Counted from the first letter of the stretch, positions 1 through 7,500 are shown. The stretch: 8,830 bases of DNA from CAZVWJ01 sp964631325 (GCA_964631325.1 CAZVWJ010000079.1:1-8830), one strand, 5' to 3'. Program-made: numbers and translations. The notes: generated from the letters alone by a model not told the origin.

Positions 1-50
1 GTTAGTGGGGATACTCTTGCTGTGTCATTTTTAATGGGGGGTGAAGTTAA

Positions 51-130
51 GTTAAGAAAGTATTTTTCAAATTCAGCTTGTTCGTTTGAGGGACCATATT
101 AGTTGAAATAGCCGGTGGCGTCAATGAAAG
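51..130 (-). repeat. dispersed repeat R1, copy 1 (diverged)
   Basis: The core at 96-125 matches R1 copy 2 (6604-6633) at 29 of 30 bases. The flank at 51-95 aligns only weakly with copies 2 and 3. All three copies have the same orientation. Copies 1 and 2 bracket the whole mod-HEPN-res operon as direct repeats. Confidence 0.75.
96..124 (-). promoter_or_regulatory. sigma-70-like promoter inside R1 copy 1
   Basis: Minus strand: -35 TTGACG (119-124), 17-nt spacer, -10-like TAATAT (96-101). The -35 matches the TTGACA consensus at five of six positions and the -10 matches TATAAT at four of six. It points left, out of the window, so any target gene is not visible. The same layout occurs in all three R1 copies, which strengthens the call. 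Confidence 0.4.
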
Positions 131-287
131 CTAATTCAGAAGGCTGGGGATTTTGTGGAGAGGATAAATTACTAAGCCAGTTTTCGAGCCGGCTGGCTTC
201 TAAGGGTATTATCTCCGGATGATTCGGTGTAGTAGCCCCGTCCCTCTCGCCGGGTCAATTCAGTTGATAAAACAGGCTGAATCAATC

Positions 288-303
288 GGTGGGAAATCCC
301 ACC
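288..303. terminator. perfect 6-bp hairpin downstream of res, possible terminator
   Basis: GGTGGG (288-293), loop AAAT, CCCACC (298-303) form a GC-rich stem-loop about 95 nt past the res stop codon. A T-run (305-309) follows only in the plus-strand direction, so as an intrinsic terminator it suits rightward transcription better than the leftward operon. An alternative pairing (AATCGGT with ACCGATT at 311-317) shares one arm. Confidence 0.35.
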
Positions 304-333
304 ATTTTTACCGATTACTTAAGGATAGAGGGG
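304..333. repeat. short repeat R3, copy 1
   Basis: About 30 bp starting with ATTTTTACC aligns with 6908-6935 with one gap and roughly 80% identity. In both places R3 lies between R1 and the next minus-strand gene end, so it may be a further piece of the duplicated R1/R2 module. It is short and AT-rich, so chance similarity is possible. Confidence 0.35.
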
Positions 334-397
334 TTTAACAAACCTATACTCAGCAAAGTTATTGTACAATTGTACCTTCAAGGCTTATTCATATCCA

Positions 398-3031
398 TTA
401 TTTATTACCAGAAACAGCTTCCTCTTCTAATAATTCCCCGCGCATGCTCCAGGCGTTATTGGTTACATCATAATCGACATCAATAGCATCAAAGTGTCTT
501 TTGGCACATTCAATTTTTAGATTTTCAACAACTCGTAGATCATCTGTATCCGTGCTTCCCTTCGTTTCTCGCACAAAGTAAAGTTTTTCCTTCTCCTCAC
601 CAAACTCATCTTGAACTTGGAACACTATCGCCCAATCAGGATTATATTCACCAAGAGGGGTTGGAACGGTAAACCACGCGGGAAGTTTAATGAAAAGTTT
701 AACTTCGTCCATTTCATTAAGAGCTTCGGCAAAACTTTTTTCCACGTCTGAATCACAAATTGCATGGTCATAAATGGAAGCTTCAATGGGGACGAGACTG
801 TCTTCATATCCTTCCAAATCCTCAAATAATTCCATCCTATAAGCGTCGTCTACTTCTAAATATCGTATCCCGTCTACTAATAGACGGCGTTTAGCTTGGT
901 TCACAGAGGAGGAAACACGCTGAATATATTCAGCAGGGTTATCAAACACTTGTTCAAGGTTGTTAGCTTCATCAAGAATAGTTCGAATGGTTTCCCGTGT
1001 TAGGTTCGTTTCTTCAGCAATCAATGAAGGGACATTAGGAATATTGTGATTTCCATCCAACTCAATTGCCTGTTGTCCCAAAAGTTTGGTTTCTAACTCC
1101 CCGGAGTCCTCAATTGATTCCACGCGTCCTCGTTCTTTTCGGATTTTGATCGGTTGAATCTCAATTTCTTTGACTTTTTCCAAGCTGTCTGCAATAAGTT
1201 GTTCTACATCGATGTCAACCCGAAACTGAGTTTTCTGTGAAATTCTCTCCCAAAGTTCCTTGAATTCCTCATTCATTTCAAAACCTTTATCAAGCTCTAC
1301 CGTTTTTCGAGTACGAGCATCCTTTGGTTCGGGAGGTTGTTGTTGATCTCCAACTTCCTCAATATACTCCGATTGAAGTCTTTCCACATATTCTCTGTAG
1401 CTTTCATTAGCAACAACAGTTAATCGATTAACCTGCTCATCAAATACACGCTCTCCATCTTGATTTACCGCCAAACGCATACCCCGGCCAATTTCTTGTC
1501 GCTTTTTGATAGTAGAAATTGTTCGATTCAGAGTGCAAATCTGAAAAATATTCGGATTGTCCCAACCTTCCCTCAATGCGGAGTGCGAAAAAATAAATTC
1601 CGTAGGCTCCTCCTGTGATAGAAGTTGTTCTTTGTCTTTCATAATGAGGTCATAGGCTTCTGTATCCGATTGCATACCCCGCTCTGATTTGTATTCAGAA
1701 AAATAACTCCCTTGGACCTCATCAACACTCACATTTTCATATGTTTCTGACCAAGGTTGTCCTGAATTTGTAAGACGTTCAAACTCTTCTTCGAATGTTC
1801 TACGAATGTAGCCATTATTATCGGTGTAATTCGCTACCTCGTCGATAAAAAATAAGGATAAAACTTTAATCCCTTTAGAGCGTAATTTGTGTGCCTTCCT
1901 CATATGTTCTTCAATCGTATGTGCTATCTGAACCTTCGCTATTTCCTCGTGATCTGGTCCCCGTTCTTCTCCCTCCGTTACCGTGACTCCATTTGCAAAG
2001 GTAATTTCTCCATAACCAGCGTCTAAATTTTCTACCACAAAACCTTCATATGCATCTAACTCCGTAATTTCATGTAGGTCATCCCCCACCTGTACTGTCC
2101 TGGCTTTTGGTACCGGACCAGTTTTCCCTTTTACGAAAAGTTTGAGCTTTGAACTAATGACGGTTTTCTTCGCTTTGACTGATTTACACTGAATATACGC
2201 ATTATTCTGATCATGATCCTGAACAACCGATGCCACTTCTATTTTTTTAACTAATCCAAGGTTGTATGCATCCACTGGTGTAAGTCGATAAATGAGATTG
2301 TAGTAATTGCGATGTGACGCGGAATAGCGAAGCTTAAATAGGGGATTAAGTTGGCTGAGAGCTTCTTTGGCTATCTCACTTTCCATATTTTGTGGTTCAT
2401 CAAGCACAAGAATTGGGTTGGTATCTTGTACTAAATCCAATGGGCGTTCTCCCATCATTCGGTCCATTCGGCGGTTAAAAATGTTGCTATCTTTATTGAA
2501 AGAATCTAGCGTCATTACCATGATTTCAAGGTCGTTACTGGAAGCAAATTGTCTTACCCTTGCAAGATTGCCAGAATCATATTCGTAAAATCGATATGGT
2601 AAATTTCCATACAAGCGGGCAAAATGATCTTTTGTCACCTTGAGCATTTTCAAGATCCCTTCCCGGATTGCTACCGAAGGTACAACGATAATAAATTTCC
2701 GCAGACCATATTCTTTGTAAAGGTCGAGAATAGTTCGTAGGTAAACATAGGTTTTTCCCGTACCCGTCTCCATTTCAACGGTGAAATCATAACTTTCTAA
2801 TTCTTCTGTGAGAGGCATCGGTGTTCCATTATGAAGCTCCGAGTCCTGCTGAACTTCTTTCAGATTTTCGAGAAGTGCTGCCTTATCTAAGGAAAGATTG
2901 TTGGGAATAATTCCATTTTGGGAAATCAATGAAAACCCGGTTCGTTCTGACTCGGCGCCATCAAAGAGGCGAAGTACCGCCTCCCGCGCTTTATTTTGGA
3001 ACTCAAGATCTGGATCAAATTTGAATTTCAT
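398..3031 (-). CDS. res: type III restriction enzyme Res subunit (helicase-endonuclease)
   Basis: This is the restriction subunit of a type III R-M system, which acts with Mod to translocate or slide on DNA and cut unmodified sites. It has 877 residues when started at the ATG at 3029-3031. The N-terminal half is a superfamily 2 helicase: Walker A METGTGKT (about 87-94), the DEPQ box typical of type III Res (211-214), a motif III-like RYSASH (about 236-241) and arginine-finger motif GRGMRL (515-520). The C-terminus carries a PD-(D/E)XK nuclease: NPDW (D799) and RETKG (E822, K824), with a possible upstream acidic residue at E764. All key residues are present and the length is near the usual 850-1000, so it should be active. 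An upstream in-frame TTG (3037) would touch the Shine-Dalgarno sequence, so the ATG is preferred. It overlaps the HEPN gene by 17 nt and is last in the operon. Confidence 0.95.
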   Translation of the reverse strand: MKFKFDPDLEFQNKAREAVLRLFDGAESERTGFSLISQNGIIPNNLSLDKAALLENLKEVQQDSELHNGTPMPLTEELESYDFTVEMETGTGKTYVYLRTILDLYKEYGLRKFIIVVPSVAIREGILKMLKVTKDHFARLYGNLPYRFYEYDSGNLARVRQFASSNDLEIMVMTLDSFNKDSNIFNRRMDRMMGERPLDLVQDTNPILVLDEPQNMESEIAKEALSQLNPLFKLRYSASHRNYYNLIYRLTPVDAYNLGLVKKIEVASVVQDHDQNNAYIQCKSVKAKKTVISSKLKLFVKGKTGPVPKARTVQVGDDLHEITELDAYEGFVVENLDAGYGEITFANGVTVTEGEERGPDHEEIAKVQIAHTIEEHMRKAHKLRSKGIKVLSLFFIDEVANYTDNNGYIRRTFEEEFERLTNSGQPWSETYENVSVDEVQGSYFSEYKSERGMQSDTEAYDLIMKDKEQLLSQEEPTEFIFSHSALREGWDNPNIFQICTLNRTISTIKKRQEIGRGMRLAVNQDGERVFDEQVNRLTVVANESYREYVERLQSEYIEEVGDQQQPPEPKDARTRKTVELDKGFEMNEEFKELWERISQKTQFRVDIDVEQLIADSLEKVKEIEIQPIKIRKERGRVESIEDSGELETKLLGQQAIELDGNHNIPNVPSLIAEETNLTRETIRTILDEANNLEQVFDNPAEYIQRVSSSVNQAKRRLLVDGIRYLEVDDAYRMELFEDLEGYEDSLVPIEASIYDHAICDSDVEKSFAEALNEMDEVKLFIKLPAWFTVPTPLGEYNPDWAIVFQVQDEFGEEKEKLYFVRETKGSTDTDDLRVVENLKIECAKRHFDAIDVDYDVTNNAWSMRGELLEEEAVSGNK

Positions 3032-4589
3032 TTTCAACCCCTCCCCAGTTTTCTATTTCCGACTGCAAGTCCATGCTGGCTTTCGTTTTTGAATACATAA
3101 GTTGATATCGTCTATCAATTTTGTTTTTAATAAATTCAGCTGGAAGTCCTAGTTCAGTTAGAAGTAAGACTTCAATAAAACCACGTAACATTACATTAAA
3201 CTCCTGAAGTCGGTCTGGATCAGAATCGGAATCAGGATCTTTATCACGATGGGTTAAAAAATTTCTTGTATCCACAATAGGATTAATTTCTGTTTTAAAA
3301 TCCCAAGGAAATACTTGGGTAATATCGGATACTTTTCTGTTTAATTCCTTTAAACGTTTACGCAAGGAAAACTCGTTGGCGTGCTTGAAAGTCCCATTTT
3401 TTAAATGTTTTTTAAAATCCCTGTCTAAATCATCAGGCATCTCATCACATAGCTTATAATAGTAGGTTTGAAATCTCTTTTTACTTACATATTTTTCGTT
3501 TTCAGTTTCTCTATGGTACGACTCTACAGCTTGTGTTAGTGATAAGAAAACACCAGATACTGATCTATTGCTATTAAAAATTGTTGAAAAATATAAATCT
3601 TTCGTGAACTTCAACTCATCATATTTTTGAAACCAATTTGTAAGTAAATTCTCAATTTCATCCCCAACTTCTTTTAAAGTAAAATTAGTATGATCTGGGT
3701 GGAATATATCATCTTCCGTTTCACTCTCTCTAGCCGTGCAAACACTCACATCAAAATTTAGGTTGGGATCTTTTATTTCTTTATTCAAAGCCCATTGTGT
3801 TGTTGATTCTGGTCGACAAATTGCCAAAGAAAAAAATCCAAGTAACTTATTTTTTACCATCTCCCATTCCACTAAGTGAATAGGGGTTTCACTTTTAAGT
3901 TCTATAAATGCTTCTTCTTCAATACCAGCCTGATGTCTACTAGTGTTACTACTAGATTTAATCACAAACGATATTTCTAATTCACCAACTTTACATTCCA
4001 ACGGTGGTACTCTTTCATATCTAAAACTATGTAAATCTTTTGGACCAAAGTCGGGATTATCTTTAGAATCTTCTGAATAACCCAAGAGCTTACTAACTAT
4101 TCCTGAAATATATTTCTTAATCTGATCTACAAATGAAACTCTAGAATTATCACCAATTTTATCACCTACCCCCAGCTGTATTCCTCCACGACCATCCCAC
4201 TCAGCCAAACCTACAAACTTAAATTTGGCTTGTTTAAAATAGAGATCATCTTCACAAAAATGATCGCCTATTAATAAATACCTGACTCCTAGCAAAGAAG
4301 GATCTAACTGTTGGACGCTTTTCCTAAGTGCACGAAGGGAATGATTTTCTCTCCAAGCATTCGCTAAACAAATTTTGTTACCATTAGTTGTAATTCCGTT
4401 TATAACTTCGAATTGTTCATAAGAAGGTATATCCAAATTGTGAGGGTCTGCATCAAAATCATGGAATAATTCTAATTTAGTTCCATGTTTCGGATCGTAA
4501 GTCACAACCCCAGCTATTTGATCATCTTCTTTTTCAGGCAACCACCAATATCCTTTAAATTTTTTCTTACCCTCAACCTTTTCGGACAT
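3015..4589 (-). CDS. ApeA-like HEPN domain protein, candidate abortive-infection RNase
   Basis: The protein has 524 residues. The N-terminus (about 10-45; KGYWWLPEKEDDQIAG, then KLELFHDF) resembles the N-terminal domain of ApeA antiphage proteins. A beta-rich middle section follows. From about 305 a helical domain shows the Apea-like HEPN pattern: NWF near 318, then LSLTQAVESYHRE (349-361), then RNFLTH (442-447), which fits the Rx4-6H catalytic motif of HEPN ribonucleases. An acidic DPDSDSDPD stretch (451-459) follows at once. HEPN proteins of this type are known or predicted metal-independent RNases that stop growth on infection; whether this one does so is inferred. It has no strong Shine-Dalgarno sequence and starts 4 nt after the mod stop, so translational coupling is likely. 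No membrane segment or signal peptide is visible. Its place between mod and res suggests a job tied to the R-M complex. The HEPN motif is clear; the ApeA label rests on pattern recognition. Confidence 0.75.
   Translation of the reverse strand: MSEKVEGKKKFKGYWWLPEKEDDQIAGVVTYDPKHGTKLELFHDFDADPHNLDIPSYEQFEVINGITTNGNKICLANAWRENHSLRALRKSVQQLDPSLLGVRYLLIGDHFCEDDLYFKQAKFKFVGLAEWDGRGGIQLGVGDKIGDNSRVSFVDQIKKYISGIVSKLLGYSEDSKDNPDFGPKDLHSFRYERVPPLECKVGELEISFVIKSSSNTSRHQAGIEEEAFIELKSETPIHLVEWEMVKNKLLGFFSLAICRPESTTQWALNKEIKDPNLNFDVSVCTARESETEDDIFHPDHTNFTLKEVGDEIENLLTNWFQKYDELKFTKDLYFSTIFNSNRSVSGVFLSLTQAVESYHRETENEKYVSKKRFQTYYYKLCDEMPDDLDRDFKKHLKNGTFKHANEFSLRKRLKELNRKVSDITQVFPWDFKTEINPIVDTRNFLTHRDKDPDSDSDPDRLQEFNVMLRGFIEVLLLTELGLPAEFIKNKIDRRYQLMYSKTKASMDLQSEIENWGGVENEIQI
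3038..3046 (-). promoter_or_regulatory. ribosome binding site of res
   Basis: GGGGAGGGG on the minus strand ends 6 nt before the ATG at 3029-3031. It lies inside the 3' end of the HEPN gene. It abuts the alternative TTG at 3035-3037, leaving no spacing, so it decides the start in favour of ATG. Confidence 0.75.
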
Positions 4590-4593
4590 GGTG

Positions 4594-6483
4594 TCAAATC
4601 ACTTTCAATATCGTCTGCATTGACAAATTCACTTTAAGTGAATCGGTTAATGCCGCATCCTGGCAAACCAAAACTTTTTCATCGGTAAGGTCCACTTCAT
4701 CCAGTAAATCTTCCGTAATTTTTTCATCCAGACAAATCAACATAACCTGGTCTTTATTTTCGGCATTGACTTGATAAACGACATTTGATTTACATTCTAC
4801 CTCTGTTATTTGCGAATTTAGGCTATATCCCTCTTTTAATATTACTTCGTAAAGGACATCTTCATTTTTTGCGTCTTCGATCAACCCCGAATCAAAAAGC
4901 TTGATTTGTTCCATTAAGACCTCTTCATCTTGTGTCTCTGGTTCCTCCCATTGTTTAAAGTTAGAGGATGTTAATTCAAAAACTTTCATTGCTAAGTCCA
5001 CTTCATTTTTATCTTCTAGATCAAGTTCTTCTTGTTTATCATCTTGTGATTTTTTTTCGATGTAACGCCTTATCCGTTCTTTTCCAATATCTGCGACGGT
5101 ATTGAATCCTTCTTTTGATGCTATTGAATCCTCAGGAACTTGCTCAGGTAGCTGAATGCAAACAAATTTTCGGTTCCCACCATCTTCGAAATTCAAATCC
5201 ATTACGGCCTGAGCAGCAGGAGCAGAACCAGCAAAGAAATCCATATATATACCGTCTTTTTCGGCTTCCTCGTTAATAATAAACGAGAAAAAATGCCTTA
5301 TTAGCTTACTTGGTTTGGGAAAGTCAAAAACCTTTTTACCAAATAATTCTTCAACTTCTTTTGTACCAGATTGGTTATAAGGACCATCCAAAAATGATAC
5401 TGGTTTAGTTTTCCTTAAATTCCCTTCTTCATCTCTGGCGTATTTTTTGTATCTAACGCTATAAGAACCGTCTGATTTTTGATTTACCACAATTTCATTA
5501 TTCTCAATTGCCTCTTCTACCCTTTCTTTAGACCAAATCCATTGTTTTTCAGGCCATATTTCTTCCCCCTCCCATTCAATCGGATATTTCAAATTTGGCC
5601 GATCATCCATACTAGTTGTAGCAAGGGGTTGAGTTAAATATCCACCCCTTTCTGAATATTTTTCATCCCTTTTATCATACTTTTCCAGTTGTTCTTCACT
5701 CATAGGAGTTTCAATATTTTCCAAATCACTTTTGCTGTAACAAAGGATATATTCATGTAGCTCAATAAATCCTTTAGTTCTCGCACCGGCTCCATATTTG
5801 TTTTTCCAAGCAATTTGCTCAACAAAATTTTCTTCTCCAAAAATTTCATCCATCATTAGTTTCAACTGAGAAGCTTCATTATTATCTATAGATACAAAGA
5901 TTAGCCCATCATCTCTCAGCATCTGCCGTGCAACAAACAACCGCGGATACATCATATTCAACCAATTTGAATGAAATCTCCCACTTGATTCTGTATTTGT
6001 GCTCAAAAGATTCCCCTCAGCATCCTTTTGCCCGGTTCTTTCAAGGTAAGCTTCTTTTAGTTCGCTAAAATCATCCTGATAAACGAAATCGTTTCCGGTA
6101 TTGTACGGAGGGTCAATGTAAATCATTTTTACTTGATCGTGGTAGGCTTTATAAAGAAGCTTCAGTGCCTCTAAATTTTCTCCTTCAATAAAAATATTCT
6201 CTGTTTCATCAAAATTAATTGATTCCTCGCGTGCAGGTTTTAATGTCGCTCCGCTCGGAACCTGAATCGAACGAAATGCTTCTTCTTTACCAGCCCAGGT
6301 AAACTGATATCCATCACTTTCCTTCAACGCTCCAATTTCCCCCAACACTGCCTTCAATTTATCAAAATCAACTTTCCCATTCTCCGATATACATTCCGGG
6401 AAGATCTCCTTCATCTGTCCGATTTGCTCTTGAACGATATCAGGCACCATTTTTGATACATCTTCAATTTGTGTTTCTGACAT
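4594..6483 (-). CDS. mod: type III DNA methyltransferase Mod subunit
   Basis: This is the modification and specificity subunit of a type III R-M system. It transfers methyl from S-adenosylmethionine to adenine N6 and recognises the DNA site. It has 629 residues. The catalytic motif DPPYNTG is at 124-130, followed by WLNMMYPRL (174-182) and DDGLIFVSIDNNE (191-203). A variable stretch at about 225-400 is the probable target recognition domain. The AdoMet-binding motif comes late, at 415-421 (DFFAGSA), which is the DPPY-first order of beta-class enzymes such as Mod. The usual FxGxG reads FAGSA here, followed by PAAQAV, which may affect cofactor binding. GNRKFVCIQLPEQ (436-448) is the typical conserved follow-up. 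The C-terminal ~130 residues are less conserved and probably contact Res. The gene is first in the operon, with GAGGAGA upstream and R1 copy 2 as probable promoter. Confidence 0.95.
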   Translation of the reverse strand: MSETQIEDVSKMVPDIVQEQIGQMKEIFPECISENGKVDFDKLKAVLGEIGALKESDGYQFTWAGKEEAFRSIQVPSGATLKPAREESINFDETENIFIEGENLEALKLLYKAYHDQVKMIYIDPPYNTGNDFVYQDDFSELKEAYLERTGQKDAEGNLLSTNTESSGRFHSNWLNMMYPRLFVARQMLRDDGLIFVSIDNNEASQLKLMMDEIFGEENFVEQIAWKNKYGAGARTKGFIELHEYILCYSKSDLENIETPMSEEQLEKYDKRDEKYSERGGYLTQPLATTSMDDRPNLKYPIEWEGEEIWPEKQWIWSKERVEEAIENNEIVVNQKSDGSYSVRYKKYARDEEGNLRKTKPVSFLDGPYNQSGTKEVEELFGKKVFDFPKPSKLIRHFFSFIINEEAEKDGIYMDFFAGSAPAAQAVMDLNFEDGGNRKFVCIQLPEQVPEDSIASKEGFNTVADIGKERIRRYIEKKSQDDKQEELDLEDKNEVDLAMKVFELTSSNFKQWEEPETQDEEVLMEQIKLFDSGLIEDAKNEDVLYEVILKEGYSLNSQITEVECKSNVVYQVNAENKDQVMLICLDEKITEDLLDEVDLTDEKVLVCQDAALTDSLKVNLSMQTILKVI

Positions 6484-6490
6484 TATTGAT

Positions 6491-6497
6491 TCTCCTC
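6491..6497 (-). promoter_or_regulatory. ribosome binding site of mod
   Basis: GAGGAGA on the minus strand sits 7 nt before the mod ATG (6481-6483). It is close to the ideal Shine-Dalgarno sequence and spacing. Confidence 0.75.
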
Positions 6498-6558
6498 ATT
6501 TACCAATGAATTCCGATGATAGATGTTTCGAGATAATAATTCCCATCTTCACTTAATA

Positions 6559-6640
6559 AATAAGATAGGAATTTGTAAATTCGGCTTATTCTTTTCAGAA
6601 GTTATATTAGTTGAAATAGCCGATGGCGTCAATAAAATCT
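6559..6640 (-). repeat. dispersed repeat R1, copy 2
   Basis: The stretch 6559-6633 matches copy 3 (7501-7575) without gaps at 66 of 75 bases, and the core 6604-6633 matches copy 1 at 29 of 30. On the minus strand the repeat covers a promoter-like core plus the first ~45 nt of what would be the transcript leader. It lies just upstream of mod. Confidence 0.85.
6604..6632 (-). promoter_or_regulatory. sigma-70-like promoter for mod operon, inside R1 copy 2
   Basis: Minus strand: -35 TTGACG (6627-6632), 17-nt spacer, -10-like TAATAT (6604-6609). Transcription would begin near 6597, leaving a leader of about 110 nt before the mod ATG. No better promoter is visible between this site and mod. Conservation of both hexamers and the exact 17-nt spacing in all three R1 copies supports it. 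Confidence 0.5.
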
Positions 6641-6732
6641 GCCTCAAGCAAAACATATTCGAGATCTTTCGATTGAATTGTGGAGCACCAGAAAAGTTAA
6701 CTTTTTTACTGAAAGTTTAATCGAAGGCGAAA

Positions 6733-6870
6733 TTAAAATATAAGCGCCCGGGCGTCGTCGAGAAGGGTGTAGATCACGGGGACGACAACCATTGTCAGGA
6801 AGGTGCCGATCAGCATTCCGAAGCCGGCGACGATAGCCAGAGGGACACTTCCTTGAACGGCTAGGACAAC
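6733..6870 (-). pseudogene. C-terminal fragment of an RND-type efflux transporter
   Basis: The last ~45 codons before a TAA at 6733-6735 read as the final transmembrane helix and tail of an RND inner-membrane pump: PLAIVAGFGMLIGTFLTM followed by VVVPVIYTLLDD. In the family this pattern (P-L-A-I, G-T-x-L-T, VVPV-Y) ends proteins of more than 1000 residues. The rest of the pump is missing. An open frame continues upstream to an ATG at 6916-6918, but those residues do not look like RND sequence, so the break lies near 6870. The fragment is visibly richer in G and C than the neighbouring defence genes and may be residual host sequence. The identification is firm for the motif, but no function is expected. 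Confidence 0.7.
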
Positions 6871-6907
6871 ATACCCCAGGACAAATGAACGGCTGGTAAA
6901 TACTATA

Positions 6908-6935
6908 ATTTTTACCAATTACGAGGGCTAGAGGG
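6908..6935. repeat. short repeat R3, copy 2
   Basis: Starts ATTTTTACC and ends near CTAGAGGG. It aligns with 304-333 with one gap. It sits between the RND fragment and repeat R2. Confidence 0.35.
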
Positions 6936-6960
6936 AATTAAATAGCCTTTATAAGAAGAT

Positions 6961-7054
6961 GCATCACATCGTAGTCGGAGTTTTGAAGAATCAGGCGGAA
7001 TTTGATCCCAGGTGGAAACAGAAAAATGCTTGACTCTTAACACAGCATCTTCAA
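6961..7054 (-). repeat. dispersed repeat R2, copy A
   Basis: The stretch 6961-7050 matches 7921-8010 without gaps at 84 of 90 bases, exactly 960 bp apart. Similarity extends weakly on both sides with single-base gaps. In one minus-strand frame both copies read GIKFRL[I/V]LQN[S/P]DYDV, and most differences change the amino acid, which suggests decay rather than selection as protein. It lies about 60 bp past the stop of the truncated gene at 7115-7432. Confidence 0.85.
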
Positions 7055-7055
7055 G
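7022..7055 (-). terminator. terminator-like hairpin in R2 copy A
   Basis: Minus strand: CTTGA (7051-7055) can pair with TCAAG (7029-7033), and an alternative ATGCT/AGCAT pairing is nested. A T-tract (7022-7026) follows. Stems are only 5-7 bp with a large loop, so an intrinsic terminator is possible but weak. Its repeated position downstream of two genes is the main support. Confidence 0.3.
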
Positions 7056-7114
7056 GGTTGTTATTTTGGCAGATTTATTCAGGTTTTGAAGTTAACCTAA
7101 TAAACAATTTAACT

Positions 7115-7432
7115 CTAATCCTCTATCCTTGTTTCAGCTTCCCTTAAAGCTTTATTAATTGTAGAACAAACATTGCTCCATTGACTTGCCCAATCAAATG
7201 ATTCTTGATTTTCTGCTTTTTCTTGAAGTTTATCTTGGAATTTGCTTTTGTGTTTGTCATATATTCTAAATAGCTGTAAATTGTCTTGAGCATCTACCGA
7301 ATAGTCAATAAACCAATTACCACGGTTACCATGGATTTCTTTTATCCACTCATCTGGAAATAAACCTTCAATTGGAAATTGATTCCGAACTGTTACAAAC
7401 TCTCTATTTAAAAAACGTATCGTACGAGGACT
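7115..7432 (-). pseudogene. 5'-truncated gene of unknown function
   Basis: An open frame of 105 codons ends at a TAG (7115-7117) and is closed upstream by a TAA (7433-7435). It contains no ATG, GTG or TTG, so it cannot be a complete gene. The peptide looks like real protein: REFVTVRNQFPIEGLFPDEW, HGNRGNWFIDYSVDAQDNLQ, and a charged C-terminal helix ending REAETRIED. It is mixed alpha/beta in character with no membrane segment. I do not recognise the family. In the same frame, past TAA codons at 7433-7435 and 7445-7447, more coding-like sequence appears at about 7448-7515 (NRTPRAVRKAIQKHRE, possibly a DNA-binding helix). The gene may therefore have decayed by nonsense mutation or recombined with R1. 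R1 copy 3 is about 70 bp upstream and R2 copy A is downstream. Confidence 0.55.
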
Positions 7433-7500
7433 TTAGGAACTTGTTTATTCTCGGTGCTTCTGGATGGCTTTTCTTACTGCCCTTGGCGTTCGATTGAAAT

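Larger units (their letters stand above)
1..254 (-). pseudogene. decayed coding remnant at left edge, unknown family
   Basis: On the minus strand one frame is open from 254 to the window edge except for a single TAA at 99-101. The part before the stop reads like a protein C-terminus (PLEASRLENWLSNL, then ELAFIDATGYFN). The part after it also looks coding in the same frame (NEQAEFEKYFLNLTSPP). A TGA at 255-257 closes the frame upstream, and there is no start codon giving a sensible protein. I do not recognise the family. The remnant overlaps repeat R1 copy 1, and the TAA is also the first half of the R1 -10-like hexamer, so the shared stop may be a property of the repeat rather than a late mutation. 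It lies downstream of res and is probably debris from an older gene. Coding-like composition is the only evidence. Confidence 0.35.

Noticed and set aside
364..375. Perfect 12-bp palindrome GTACAATTGTAC just past res
   Set aside because: No T-tract and no loop, so it is neither a convincing terminator nor a clear operator. An AT-rich palindrome of this size can occur by chance.
289..486. Plus-strand open frame of 65 codons
   Set aside because: It runs antisense into the 3' end of res, has no ribosome site, and its peptide has no recognisable features.
3032..3037. Longer res start at TTG (3035-3037)
   Set aside because: The Shine-Dalgarno sequence directly touches this TTG, leaving no spacing. 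The ATG six bases downstream has ideal spacing.
4594..6483. Phase-variable repeat tract in mod
   Set aside because: Some type III mod genes carry tetra- or pentanucleotide repeats, but none is present here or in the leader, so phase variation by slippage is not supported.
6523..6720. Plus-strand open frame of 65 codons over R1 copy 2
   Set aside because: It lies antisense across the repeat and the probable mod promoter, without a ribosome site, and the corresponding frame is not kept in the other R1 copies.
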